Shown here: positions 33,604 to 42,297 of the stretch, one piece after another
How the letters are laid out: every line of letters begins with the position of its first letter
Position numbering within the stretch: the first letter of the stretch is position 1
From: Mycobacterium sp. 050128
GTDB lineage: Bacteria; Actinomycetota; Actinomycetes; Mycobacteriales; Mycobacteriaceae
Direction of reading: 5' to 3'
DNA: 64,000 nucleotides
Assembly (NCBI RefSeq): GCF_036409155.1
Contig: NZ_JAZGLW010000002.1
Span: 620,001 to 684,000 of the forward strand
The notes under the pieces: model-generated
Told to the model about the DNA's origin: nothing
Databases searched by the model: none
What the model saw: only the letters and a program-made list of their open reading frames with translations
Made by a program: the position numbers and the translations under genes

Positions 33604-34748
33604 CGGCGCGCCACGGCAAGGACATCGGTCAGCACCCGCCGGGCGACCTCGAGTTCGGCGGCGTCGAGCGACGCGCGCGAGGTCAGCCGCAGCCGCGACG
33701 TTCCGGCAGGCACGGTGGGCGGCCGAAAGCAGCCCACCCGCACCCCGGCGTCCAGGCAGGCGGTCGCGGCGGCCACCGCCACCGCCGGGTCGCCCAGTAT
33801 CACCGACACCACCGCCGACTGCGGTTCCTCGGGCACGCCGCAGATGTCGGCCAACTCGCGCGCGTGCCGCAGCACCGCGTCGGGCCGCCAGGGCTCACTA
33901 CGCAGCACGTGCAGTGCGGCCATCGCGGCACCGACGGCAGCCGGAGCCAGGCCGGTGTCGAAGATGAACGGGCGGGCCGCATCGATCAGGTGCGCACGCA
34001 CCTCGACGGGTCCCAGCACCATGCCGCCCTGGCTGCCGAGCGCCTTGGACAGCGTCGTGGTCATCACCACGTCGGGCGCACCGGCGAGTCCCAGCTCGTG
34101 CAGCAGCCCGCGGCCGCCGCCGCGCACCCCGAGGCCGTGTGCTTCGTCGACGATCAACAGCGCGCCGTGGCGGCGGCAGACCTCGTGCAGCTCGCGCAGC
34201 GGGGCCAGCACGCCGTCGGCGCTGAAGACCGATTCGGTGATGACGACGGCGCGCTCCTCGTCGCGGGCGCCCAGGGCCGCGTCGACGGCATCCACGTCAC
34301 GGTGCGGCGTCACCACCACCCGCGCGCGCGACAGCCGGCAGGCGTCCACCAGCGACGCGTGCGATCGGGCCTCGGAGACCAACAGCGAGCCCGGGCCGGA
34401 CAGGCCGACGACGGTGCCGAGGTTGGCGGTGTATCCCGAGGAGAACAGCAGGCCGGCGGCGGCGCCCACGTAGTCGGCGAGCTCGGCCTCGAACTGCTGG
34501 TGCAGTTCGGTATCGCCGGTGACCAGGCGGGATCCGGTGGCGCCGGCACCCCAGACCCGCAGCGCCGCGACGCCGCCTTCGATCACGCCGGGGTGCTGCG
34601 ACAGGCCGAGGTAGTCGTTGGACGCCAGGTCAAGCTCGGTGGCGACCGCCGGGCGCGGCCGCAGCGACCGGCGCAGCCCGGCCTCGCGGCGCTGCCGCTC
34701 GGTCGCCTCTAGCCAGGCCAGCGGGGAAACCTCGATCGGTGCCTTCAT
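33600..34748 (-). CDS. bioF: 8-amino-7-oxononanoate synthase
   Basis: PLP enzyme that condenses pimeloyl-ACP or -CoA with alanine. It is 382 residues, with the family motifs [26 protein letters not shown] and the PLP lysine in [12 protein letters not shown]. It follows bioA with a short gap (the bioA stop begins at 34754) and overlaps bioD by 4 bp. Confidence 0.96.
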   Translation of the reverse strand: MKAPIEVSPLAWLEATERQRREAGLRRSLRPRPAVATELDLASNDYLGLSQHPGVIEGGVAALRVWGAGATGSRLVTGDTELHQQFEAELADYVGAAAGLLFSSGYTANLGTVVGLSGPGSLLVSEARSHASLVDACRLSRARVVVTPHRDVDAVDAALGARDEERAVVITESVFSADGVLAPLRELHEVCRRHGALLIVDEAHGLGVRGGGRGLLHELGLAGAPDVVMTTTLSKALGSQGGMVLGPVEVRAHLIDAARPFIFDTGLAPAAVGAAMAALHVLRSEPWRPDAVLRHARELADICGVPEEPQSAVVSVILGDPAVAVAAATACLDAGVRVGCFRPPTVPAGTSRLRLTSRASLDAAELEVARRVLTDVLAVARR

Positions 34749-34753
34749 TTGGC

Positions 34754-36070
34754 TTAAAGACTACGAGAGCCGGTGAGCCGTGCGACCTCGACCATCGCCG
34801 AGGTGATCCGGGCGATCTCGTCGGGCCCGCAGACGTACGGCGGCATCGCGTAGATCAGGTTGCGGAACGGGCGCAGCCAGATGCCGTGATCCAGTGCCGC
34901 CGGCGTCGCGACGGCCAGATCGACCGGCTCCGCGCATTCGATGACGCCGATGGCACCGCACACCCGCACGTCGGCCACGCCGGGCAGGTCCCGGGCCGGC
35001 TCGAGTCCCGCCGCGAGCCCGGCCGCGATGTCGGCGACGCGCGACCGCCAATCCTGGCCCAGCAGCACCTCGACGCTGGCCACCGAGACCGCACAGGCCA
35101 GCGGATTCGCCATGAACGTCGGGCCGTGCATCAACGCGCCGGCCGCACCGGAGCTGATCGTGTGCGCGACGTCTATGGTGCACAACGTGGCGGCCAGGCT
35201 GAGGTATCCGCCGGTCAGCGCCTTGCCGACACACATGATGTCCGGGCTGACGCCGGCGTGGTCGGCGGCGAACAGCTCGCCGGTGCGGCCGAACCCGGTG
35301 GCGATCTCGTCGAAGATCAGCAGCACGTCGTGGCGGCTGCACATCTCGCGCAGGTCGCGCAGGTAGCGGGGGTCGTGGAAGCGCATGCCGCCGGCGCCCT
35401 GGACCACGGGTTCGACGACCACCGCCGCCAACTCGGTCGCGTGCTGGGTCAACTGCTCCTCGAACGCCACGCTGTAGGCGGCGTCGTAGTCGCGGGGCAC
35501 CTGCGGGGCGAACACCTGGTCGGCCAGGATGTCGGTCCACAGCGAGTGCATGCCACCGTCGGGGTCGCAGACGCTCATCGGCGTGAAGGTGTCGCCGTGG
35601 TAGCCGCCCCGCCAGGTCATCAGCCGGCGCTTGCGGAATCGGCCGCGGCTGCGCCAGTACTGCAGCGCCATTTTGACCGCGACCTCGACCGAGACAGACC
35701 CGGAGTCGCTGAAGAACACCGTCTCCAGACCGGCCGGGGTGATCTCCACCAGCAACTGGGCGAGCCGGGCCGCCGGTTCGTGGGTCAGCCCACCGAACAT
35801 CACATGGTTCATCGAGCTCAGCTGGGCCGTCAGCGCCGCGTCCAGCACCGGGTGACCGTGGCCGTGGATAGCGGTCCACCAGGAACTCATCGCGTCCAGC
35901 ACGTCGACCGGCTCACCGTCTCTGACCAGCGTCAACCAGGCGCCGCGGGCGCCGACGGCCACCACGGGAGGGATGGATTCCCTGCCGATGGTGCTGTACG
36001 GGTGCCATAGATGAGCGGCGTCGATCGCGCTGATTTGCTCGGGCGTCAACCCGGATCTCGCCGCAGGCAT
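34754..36070 (-). CDS. bioA: Adenosylmethionine-8-amino-7-oxononanoate aminotransferase
   Basis: PLP enzyme that transfers the amino group of SAM to KAPA, giving diaminopelargonate. It is 438 residues. Family motifs [34 protein letters not shown] and the PLP lysine in C-V-G-K-A-L-T-G-G are present. The ATG at 36070 (M-P-A-A-R-S-G) fits better than the ATG at 36124, which would leave almost no promoter before the divergent gene. First gene of the bioA-F-D transcript. Confidence 0.95.
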   Translation of the reverse strand: MPAARSGLTPEQISAIDAAHLWHPYSTIGRESIPPVVAVGARGAWLTLVRDGEPVDVLDAMSSWWTAIHGHGHPVLDAALTAQLSSMNHVMFGGLTHEPAARLAQLLVEITPAGLETVFFSDSGSVSVEVAVKMALQYWRSRGRFRKRRLMTWRGGYHGDTFTPMSVCDPDGGMHSLWTDILADQVFAPQVPRDYDAAYSVAFEEQLTQHATELAAVVVEPVVQGAGGMRFHDPRYLRDLREMCSRHDVLLIFDEIATGFGRTGELFAADHAGVSPDIMCVGKALTGGYLSLAATLCTIDVAHTISSGAAGALMHGPTFMANPLACAVSVASVEVLLGQDWRSRVADIAAGLAAGLEPARDLPGVADVRVCGAIGVIECAEPVDLAVATPAALDHGIWLRPFRNLIYAMPPYVCGPDEIARITSAMVEVARLTGSRSL

Positions 36071-36132
36071 AGAGATCGAGCGTAAAGCAGCCGGCTCGCA
36101 CAAAAGCCGACCATCGGGAAGCATCTATCGGC

Positions 36133-36624
36133 ATGGCGTTGCCGTACCCGTTCGAAGATCCGCATCGCGGCGGTCGTCCCGAGTCTCAACAGCAGGCTAA
36201 CGAGGCCGGCGAGCCGGGCGATTTCCGGCCAATGACCTACGGCGACAACGACTCTGACGTTAAGCCGCGTGTCATTCGGCTTCGGGTAGCCCCCTGGGAC
36301 CTGGTCGCCACGCTCACGCTGGTGACGCTGCTCGTCGTGCTGGCCACGGCGACGACGTGGCCGACGCGGCTCTATGGCTTCCTCGGCGAAGTGTGCTCGG
36401 ACGATTCGTGTGGCCTGGTTCCTTTCCAGGTCGACGTGTATATCTACCCGGTGGTGTGGGGCGGGATCGGCGCCGCGATCGCCGCGGCGGGGATCGGCCC
36501 GTTCGTCTCCCTGCTCAAGGGCTGGTACATGTCCTTCTGGCCGGTTCTGTCGCTCGCGATCATCATGGTCAGCTCCGTGATCGGCGACGCGCTCACGGTG
36601 TTCAGCGCCCGCTATTGGCACTGA
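36133..36624 (+). CDS. Small membrane protein (Rv1567c-like)
   Basis: A 163-residue protein whose C-terminal 115 residues match the short Rv1567c-type membrane protein: helix at about 55-75, a loop with E-V-C-S-D-D-S-C-G (two cysteines, probably exported and able to pair), then helices at about 105-125 and 133-155. The first 45 residues are hydrophilic. An in-frame ATG at 36232 would give a shorter version nearer the length I recall. It is divergent from bioA with a 62-bp gap. Function unknown. Confidence 0.75.
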   Translation: MALPYPFEDPHRGGRPESQQQANEAGEPGDFRPMTYGDNDSDVKPRVIRLRVAPWDLVATLTLVTLLVVLATATTWPTRLYGFLGEVCSDDSCGLVPFQVDVYIYPVVWGGIGAAIAAAGIGPFVSLLKGWYMSFWPVLSLAIIMVSSVIGDALTVFSARYWH

Positions 36625-36968
36625 TTCTCAACTGCCCGGTCCGCTCGTAAACGTTGCGGCCGAGCACCGGTGTGAGACCGAAATCACAACTGCCGATAAA
36701 GATTTGGGATCGGCAGTCACCATCGGGTCACGGTCCAGCAGCAAATCTTTCGTGCACCTCACCAGCTATTCTCCGCGCGCAACTTCTGTTGTAAAAGTTT
36801 CTATAGTGACTGGTGTGACTCAACGGGCCAACCGACTGATTCACGTCCCCGCAAGGAGGCGGCGGCCGATCCCCAACGCGGGGGTCGTCGCGAGTCATCG
36901 AACGGCGGCCGCGGCGCCCACAGCACCGAGGCCGTAACCCGACAGAGTTCAGGAAGGCTGGAACTCCA
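36625..36968 (+). other. 344-bp non-coding leader before ripD
   Basis: This is the only gap over 300 bp. It holds a perfect 9-bp hairpin (actgccgat at 36689-36697, atcggcagt at 36709-36717), which may end the upstream transcript, then a good -10 box TATAGT (36802-36807) that would put the ripD start site near 36814. About 150 nt of GC-rich, foldable leader follow, up to the ripD start, with AGGAAGG about 10 nt before it. No ORF there is convincing. A structured 5' leader is possible, but I cannot assign a riboswitch class. Confidence 0.45.
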
Positions 36969-37775
36969 ATGAAGCGCATCTATTCGTTTGCCATCGGTCT
37001 CGCCATCTTGGCGGCCCCGATGGCCGCCGCCCCGGAGATCGCGGCCGCCGACCCGGGCGCCCGGTCGATGGACTACCAGCAGGCCACCGACGTCGTCGTG
37101 ATGCGCGGTCTGTCGCAGCGCGGCGTGCCGTTCTCGTGGGCCGGCGGCGGAATCAACGGCCCTTCCCGCGGCACCGGGACGGGCATCAACACCGTCGGCT
37201 TCGACGCCTCGGGTTTGATGCAGTACGCCTATGCCGGCGCCGGCATCAGGTTGCCGCGGTCGTCGGGCGCGATCTACCGGTTCGGCCAGAAGGTCCTGCC
37301 GCAGCAGGCCCAGAAGGGCGACATGATCTTCTACGGCCCTGAAGGCACGCAAAGCGTCGCGATGTACCTCGGCAACAACCAGATGCTCGAGGTCGGCGAC
37401 GTCGTGCAGGTCTCGCCGGTGCGTACGGCCGGCATGACGCCGTACCTGGTCCGCGTTATCGGCGTACCGCTGCAGCAACTGCCCGCGCAGCCGGCTCCGG
37501 CGCAGCAGGTCCCGGGCCAGGCCCCGCTGCAGCAGCCGCCGACCCAGCAGGCACCGCTGCAACAGGCCCCGCTGCAACAGCTGCCCACCCAGCAGGCACC
37601 GCTCCAGCAGGCCCCGCTGCAACAGCTGCCCACCCAGCAGGCACCGCTGCAGCAGGCGCCGCTGCAGCAATTGCCTGCCCAGGCGGGGCCCGTGCAACAG
37701 CCGGCGCCCGCACCGCCGGCGCTGCCGCAACTGCCGAACCTGCAGACACTTCTGCAGCCGGCTCCTGCGCGGTAG
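36969..37775 (+). CDS. ripD: RipD: catalytically inactive NlpC/P60 protein with Gln/Pro repeat tail
   Basis: A secreted cell-wall protein of 268 residues. The signal peptide covers about 1-28 (cleaved after A-A-A-D type residues). The NlpC/P60 domain (about 35-165) has lost the catalytic cysteine (G-F-D-A-S-G where D-C-S-G is expected) and the histidine (S-V-A-M-Y-L-G where H-V-x-x-Y-x-G is expected), as in M. tuberculosis RipD (Rv1566c), so it likely binds rather than cuts peptidoglycan. The tail (about 165-250) has three roughly 15-residue Q-Q-A-P-L-Q-Q repeats. It is followed by a strong terminator. Confidence 0.92.
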   Translation: MKRIYSFAIGLAILAAPMAAAPEIAAADPGARSMDYQQATDVVVMRGLSQRGVPFSWAGGGINGPSRGTGTGINTVGFDASGLMQYAYAGAGIRLPRSSGAIYRFGQKVLPQQAQKGDMIFYGPEGTQSVAMYLGNNQMLEVGDVVQVSPVRTAGMTPYLVRVIGVPLQQLPAQPAPAQQVPGQAPLQQPPTQQAPLQQAPLQQLPTQQAPLQQAPLQQLPTQQAPLQQAPLQQLPAQAGPVQQPAPAPPALPQLPNLQTLLQPAPAR

Positions 37776-37795
37776 TCTCCGCGACCGTTCCCGAC

Positions 37796-37858
37796 CGCCA
37801 CCTGCTCCGCTGAGCAGCCTCGCCACCAGGCGAGCGCTGCGGAGCAGGTGGCGTTTTT
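37796..37858 (+). terminator. Strong rho-independent terminator with nested hairpin, after ripD
   Basis: A perfect 15-bp inverted repeat (37796-37810 with 37839-37853) is followed directly by five Ts (37854-37858). The loop contains a second 6-bp hairpin (ctcgcc and ggcgag around 37819-37834), giving a branched fold. It sits 20 bp after the ripD stop and just before the acyltransferase gene, so it should stop ripD transcription. This is the clearest intrinsic terminator in the window. Confidence 0.85.
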
Positions 37859-37877
37859 GGGTAAATTACTGGTGATC

Positions 37878-40043
37878 ATGCCGACCTCACCGCCCCAGAC
37901 CCCTGCCGCCACGGCGGATCCGGGCGGGTCAGAGGTGCGCGCGAAGGGGTCTGCCGGGTTTTATCGCTACGATCTCGACGGCTTGCGCGGCATCGCGATC
38001 GCGCTGGTCGCCGTGTTCCACATCTGGTTCGGCCGGGTCTCCGGCGGGGTGGACGTGTTCCTGGCGCTGTCGGGGTTCTTCTTCGGCGGCAAAATCCTGC
38101 GCGCCGCGCTCAACCCCGCCGTCTCGCTGTCGCCCGTCGCCGAAATCACCCGGCTGATCCGACGTCTGGTGCCCGCCCTGGTCGTGGTGCTGGCCGCGAG
38201 TGCGGTGCTTACCATCCTGGTACAGCCGCAAACCCGCTGGGAGACCTTCGCCGACCAGAGCCTGGCCAGTCTCGGCTACTACCAGAACTGGGAGCTGGCG
38301 AACACCGCATCGGACTACCTGCGGGCGGGCGAGGCCGTCAGCCCGTTGCAGCACATCTGGTCCATGTCGGTGCAGGGACAGTTCTACGTCGCCTTCCTGC
38401 TGCTGGTCGCGGGCTGCGCCGTGCTGTTCCGCCGCCCGCTCAAGACCCGCCTGCGCACGCTGTTCGTGGTGCTGCTGAGCGCCCTGACGATCGCCTCGTT
38501 CGGTTATGCGATCTTCGCCCACGCCGACGACCAGTCGATCGCCTATTACGACAGCTTTGCCCGCGGCTGGGAGCTGCTGCTGGGCGCGCTCGTCGGCGCG
38601 GTCGTGGCCGACATCCGGTGGCCGATGTGGCTGCGGACCGCGGCCGCCTCCGTCGCGCTGGCGGCGGTCGTGTCCTGCGGGGCCCTGATCGACGGCGTCG
38701 ACGAGTTTCCCGGCCCGTGGGCCCTGGTACCGGTCGGCGCCACGATGCTGATGATCCTGGCCGGCGCCAACCTGCCGGGCGATGCGGACACCAGCGGGCG
38801 GCTGCCGCTGCCGAATCGGCTGCTGGCCACCCGGCCCCTGGTGGAGCTGGGCGCCATTGCGTACTCGCTGTATCTATGGCACTGGCCGCTGCTCATCTTC
38901 TGGCTGTCCTACACCGGCCACAAGCACGCCAATTTCGCCGAGGGCGCGGCGGTGCTGCTGATCTCCGGCGTGCTGGCGTACCTGACCACTCAGCTCGTCG
39001 AGGACCCGCTGCGCTATCGGGCGCCCCAGGGTTCGGTCGCGGCGCCGGCACTGCCGTTGTGGTCGCGGTTGCGCAGGCCGACGATGGCGCTGGGCGCGGC
39101 GGTGGTGCTGCTGGGCGTCACGCTGACCGCGACGTCGTTCACCTGGCGCCAGCACGTCACGGTCTTGCGGGCCGCGGGCAAGGAACTGTCCGTACTCAAC
39201 CCGCAGGACTACCCCGGCGCCCGCGCCCTGACCGAACACGTGCGGGTCCCGACGCTGCCGATGCGGCCCAGCGTCCTGGAGGTCAAAAACGACCTGCCGG
39301 CCACCACCCGGGACGGCTGTATCAGTGACTTCGTCAACCCCGCGGTGGTCAACTGCGTCTACGGCGACCTCGCCGCGACCCGGACCATCGCACTGGCCGG
39401 CGGGTCGCACGCCGAACACTGGCTGCCGGCACTGGATGTACTCGGACACGCCCATCACTTCAAAGTTGTGACATATCTCAAAATGGGCTGCCCGCTGTCC
39501 ACCGAACAGGTCCCGCTGATCATGGGAAACAACGCGCCCTACCCCCAGTGCCGGGAGTGGGTGCAGGCGACGATGGACAAGCTGATCTCTGATCGCCCCG
39601 ACTACGTCTTCACCACCACGACCCGGCCGTGGAACATCAAGACCGGCGACGTGATGCCCGCGACCTACATCGGGATCTGGCAGACGTTGTCCGACAACAA
39701 CATTCCGATCCTCGGCATGCGCGACACCCCGTGGCTGGTCAAGAACGGCCAGCCGTTCGACCCCGCCGACTGCTTGGCCAAGAAGGGCGGCAACGCGACG
39801 TCGTGCGCGATCAAACGCTCCGATGTGTTGTCCGACCGCAACCAAACCCTGGATTTCGTCGAGCAATTCCCGCTACTCAAGGTGCTCGACATGTCAGATG
39901 CCATCTGCCGCGCCGATGTCTGCCGCCCGGTCGAGGGAAACGTGCTGATCTACCACGGCGCTCATCACCTGACCCCCACCTACATGCGAACCTTGGCCCA
40001 CGCGCTCGGCCTGCAGATCGCGGCTGCCACCGGCTGGTGGTAG
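37878..40043 (+). CDS. Membrane acyltransferase with C-terminal SGNH domain (Rv1565c-like)
   Basis: A 721-residue OafA/YrhL-type protein. The N-terminal acyltransferase-3 domain (about 30-400, around ten helices) has the conserved R-G-I-A-I-A...F-H-I-W motif and G-G-V-D-V-F-L-A-L-S-G-F-F. The C-terminal SGNH-like part (about 440-715) has L-A-G-G-S-H-A-E-H-W and a late H-L-T-P-T-Y block. Such proteins O-acetylate or succinylate glycans of the envelope. The ATG at 37878 lies only 20 nt after the terminator; a TAAATT -10 at 37862-37867 suggests a leaderless or nearly leaderless start there or at the GTG at 37872. Confidence 0.88.
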   Translation: MPTSPPQTPAATADPGGSEVRAKGSAGFYRYDLDGLRGIAIALVAVFHIWFGRVSGGVDVFLALSGFFFGGKILRAALNPAVSLSPVAEITRLIRRLVPALVVVLAASAVLTILVQPQTRWETFADQSLASLGYYQNWELANTASDYLRAGEAVSPLQHIWSMSVQGQFYVAFLLLVAGCAVLFRRPLKTRLRTLFVVLLSALTIASFGYAIFAHADDQSIAYYDSFARGWELLLGALVGAVVADIRWPMWLRTAAASVALAAVVSCGALIDGVDEFPGPWALVPVGATMLMILAGANLPGDADTSGRLPLPNRLLATRPLVELGAIAYSLYLWHWPLLIFWLSYTGHKHANFAEGAAVLLISGVLAYLTTQLVEDPLRYRAPQGSVAAPALPLWSRLRRPTMALGAAVVLLGVTLTATSFTWRQHVTVLRAAGKELSVLNPQDYPGARALTEHVRVPTLPMRPSVLEVKNDLPATTRDGCISDFVNPAVVNCVYGDLAATRTIALAGGSHAEHWLPALDVLGHAHHFKVVTYLKMGCPLSTEQVPLIMGNNAPYPQCREWVQATMDKLISDRPDYVFTTTTRPWNIKTGDVMPATYIGIWQTLSDNNIPILGMRDTPWLVKNGQPFDPADCLAKKGGNATSCAIKRSDVLSDRNQTLDFVEQFPLLKVLDMSDAICRADVCRPVEGNVLIYHGAHHLTPTYMRTLAHALGLQIAAATGWW

Positions 40044-40077
40044 CCCGGACAGGACCGTCCGCCGCGGATAAGGTCAA

Positions 40078-42294
40078 GTGGTGCCGTCAACCAACCCGGC
40101 TTCCCGACCGGCCGCAGCATCGGGTGCTGCGACAGCGGACGAGGCCATACCCACGCTGCCCACCGTTTGGCCCGGGGGCGCCTATCCCCTCGGGGCCACC
40201 TATGACGGGGCGGGCACTAACTTTTCGCTGTTTTCCGAGATCGCCGAACAGGTCGACCTGTGCCTGATCGACGAGCGCGGCAACGAATCGCGGATCCCGC
40301 TCGACGAGGTCGACGGATACGTCTGGCACGCCTATCTGCCGAACATCACCCCCGGTCAGCGCTACGGATTCCGGGTGCACGGACCGTTCGATCCGGCGGC
40401 CGGCCATCGGTGCGATCCGAGCAAGCTGCTGCTTGACCCATACGGGAAGTCGTTCGACGGGGATTTCACCTGGGGACAGGCGCTGTTCTCCTATGACCTC
40501 AAGGCCATCGACCCGAACGGCGACACCGCGGCCACCGGCACTCCCCCGATGATCGACTCCCTGGGCCACACGATGACCAGCGTGGTGATCAACCCGTTCT
40601 TCGACTGGGCCTTCGATCGCGCGCCGCTGACCCCCTACCACGAGACGGTGATCTACGAGGCCCACGTCAAGGGGCTGACCAAGACGCATCCCGGCATACC
40701 CGAGGGACTGCGCGGCACCTACGCCGCGCTGGCCCATCCGGTGATCATCGATCACCTCAAGTCGCTCAACGTCACCGCGCTGGAACTCATGCCGGTACAC
40801 CAGTTCATGCACGACGAGCGGCTGCTCGACCTCGGGTTGCGAAACTACTGGGGTTACAACACCTTCGGGTTCTTCGCCCCGCACTACCAGTACGCATCGA
40901 ACCGGCAGGCGGGCGGCGCGGTCGCCGAATTCAAGATGATGGTGCGCAGCCTGCACGAAGCCGGCATCGAGGTCATCCTCGACGTGGTCTACAACCACAC
41001 CGCCGAAGGCAACCACCTGGGGCCGACGATCAACTTCCGCGGCATCGACAACGGCGCCTATTACCGGCTCGTCGACGAGGACCTGCGGCTGTACAAGGAC
41101 TACACCGGCACCGGCAACAGCCTCAACCCCCGCCACCCGCACGTCCTGCAGCTGATCATGGACTCGCTGCGCTACTGGGTGATCGAGATGCACGTGGACG
41201 GGTTCCGCTTCGACCTGGCCGCCACGCTGGCCCGCGAGCTGCACGACGTGGACCGATTGAGCGCGTTCTTCGATCTGGTCCAACAGGACCCAATCGTCAG
41301 CCAGGTCAAATTGATCGCCGAGCCCTGGGATGTCGGCGAGGGCGGTTATCAGGTCGGCAACTTCCCGGGTTTGTGGACCGAGTGGAATGGGAAGTATCGC
41401 GATACTGTGCGTGACTACTGGCGGGGCGAGCCCGCAACCCTGGGCGAGTTCGCTTCCCGGCTGACCGGGTCGTCGGACCTGTATGAGGCGAGCAGCCGGC
41501 GCCCCAGCGCCAGTATCAACTTCGTCACTGCGCACGACGGGTTCACCCTCAACGACCTGGTCTCTTACAACGAGAAACACAACGAGGCCAACGGCGAGGA
41601 CAACCGCGACGGGGAAAGCCACAACCGGTCCTGGAACTGTGGGGTCGAGGGTCCCACCGACGACCCCGAGATCACCGAGCTGCGCTGCCGGCAGATGCGC
41701 AACTTCTGGGCCACGCTGATGGTCAGCCAGGGCACGCCGATGATCGCACACGGCGACGAACTCGGCCGCACTCAGCAGGGTAACAACAACGCCTACTGCC
41801 AGGACTCCGAATTGGCTTGGATGGACTGGTCTTTGGTGGACAAGAATGCCGACCTGCTGGCCTTCACCCGCAAGGTGACCAAGCTGCGCAGGAAGCATCC
41901 GGTGTTTCGTCGGCGCCGGTTCTTCGACGGCGAGCCGATTCGCAGCGGGGACGAAGTCCGCGACATCGCCTGGCTGACGGCAAGTGGCCGGGAGATGACG
42001 CACGACGACTGGAACCAGGGTTTGGACAAGTGTGTCGGGGTATTCCTCAACGGTGAGGCGATTACCGCGCCCAATTCCAGGGGGGAACGAGTTGTGGACG
42101 ATTCATTCCTGTTGTGTTTCAACGCCCACAGCCGCGACGTGGAATTCGTCACGCCGCACGACGACTATGCGCAGGAATGGACAGTAGTGCTGGATACCAA
42201 TCATCCCGCCGGCAAGGCCGATCTGGTTGTTGCCGCCGAAGAAAAGATCGCGGTGCCTGGGCGCTCGGTGTTGATCCTGCGAAAGACCGCCTAA
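40078..42294 (+). CDS. treX: Glycogen debranching enzyme
   Basis: Glycoside hydrolase family 13 isoamylase-type enzyme that cleaves alpha-1,6 branches, supplying linear maltooligosaccharides to TreY. It is 738 residues: N-terminal CBM48 (about 30-120) and GH13 barrel with D-V-V-Y-N-H, F-R-F-D-L-A nucleophile, A-E-P-W-D-V-G acid and V-T-A-H-D-G. Start taken at the GTG at 40078; the next codon is also GTG. It lies 34 bp after the acyltransferase and 3 bp before treY, so one treXYZ operon is likely. Confidence 0.95.
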   Translation: MVPSTNPASRPAAASGAATADEAIPTLPTVWPGGAYPLGATYDGAGTNFSLFSEIAEQVDLCLIDERGNESRIPLDEVDGYVWHAYLPNITPGQRYGFRVHGPFDPAAGHRCDPSKLLLDPYGKSFDGDFTWGQALFSYDLKAIDPNGDTAATGTPPMIDSLGHTMTSVVINPFFDWAFDRAPLTPYHETVIYEAHVKGLTKTHPGIPEGLRGTYAALAHPVIIDHLKSLNVTALELMPVHQFMHDERLLDLGLRNYWGYNTFGFFAPHYQYASNRQAGGAVAEFKMMVRSLHEAGIEVILDVVYNHTAEGNHLGPTINFRGIDNGAYYRLVDEDLRLYKDYTGTGNSLNPRHPHVLQLIMDSLRYWVIEMHVDGFRFDLAATLARELHDVDRLSAFFDLVQQDPIVSQVKLIAEPWDVGEGGYQVGNFPGLWTEWNGKYRDTVRDYWRGEPATLGEFASRLTGSSDLYEASSRRPSASINFVTAHDGFTLNDLVSYNEKHNEANGEDNRDGESHNRSWNCGVEGPTDDPEITELRCRQMRNFWATLMVSQGTPMIAHGDELGRTQQGNNNAYCQDSELAWMDWSLVDKNADLLAFTRKVTKLRRKHPVFRRRRFFDGEPIRSGDEVRDIAWLTASGREMTHDDWNQGLDKCVGVFLNGEAITAPNSRGERVVDDSFLLCFNAHSRDVEFVTPHDDYAQEWTVVLDTNHPAGKADLVVAAEEKIAVPGRSVLILRKTA

Positions 42295-42297
42295 CAC

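Noticed and set aside
36625..36968. c-di-AMP (ydaO) riboswitch before ripD
   Set aside because: Only vague similarity near the 3' end (aacccgacag); the conserved core segments could not be found by eye.
37500..37690. CRISPR-like repeats
   Set aside because: These are codon-phased Gln/Pro repeats inside ripD, with no unique spacers.
40087..42003. 638-codon minus-strand ORF opposite treX
   Set aside because: Antisense shadow of a well-conserved GH13 enzyme.
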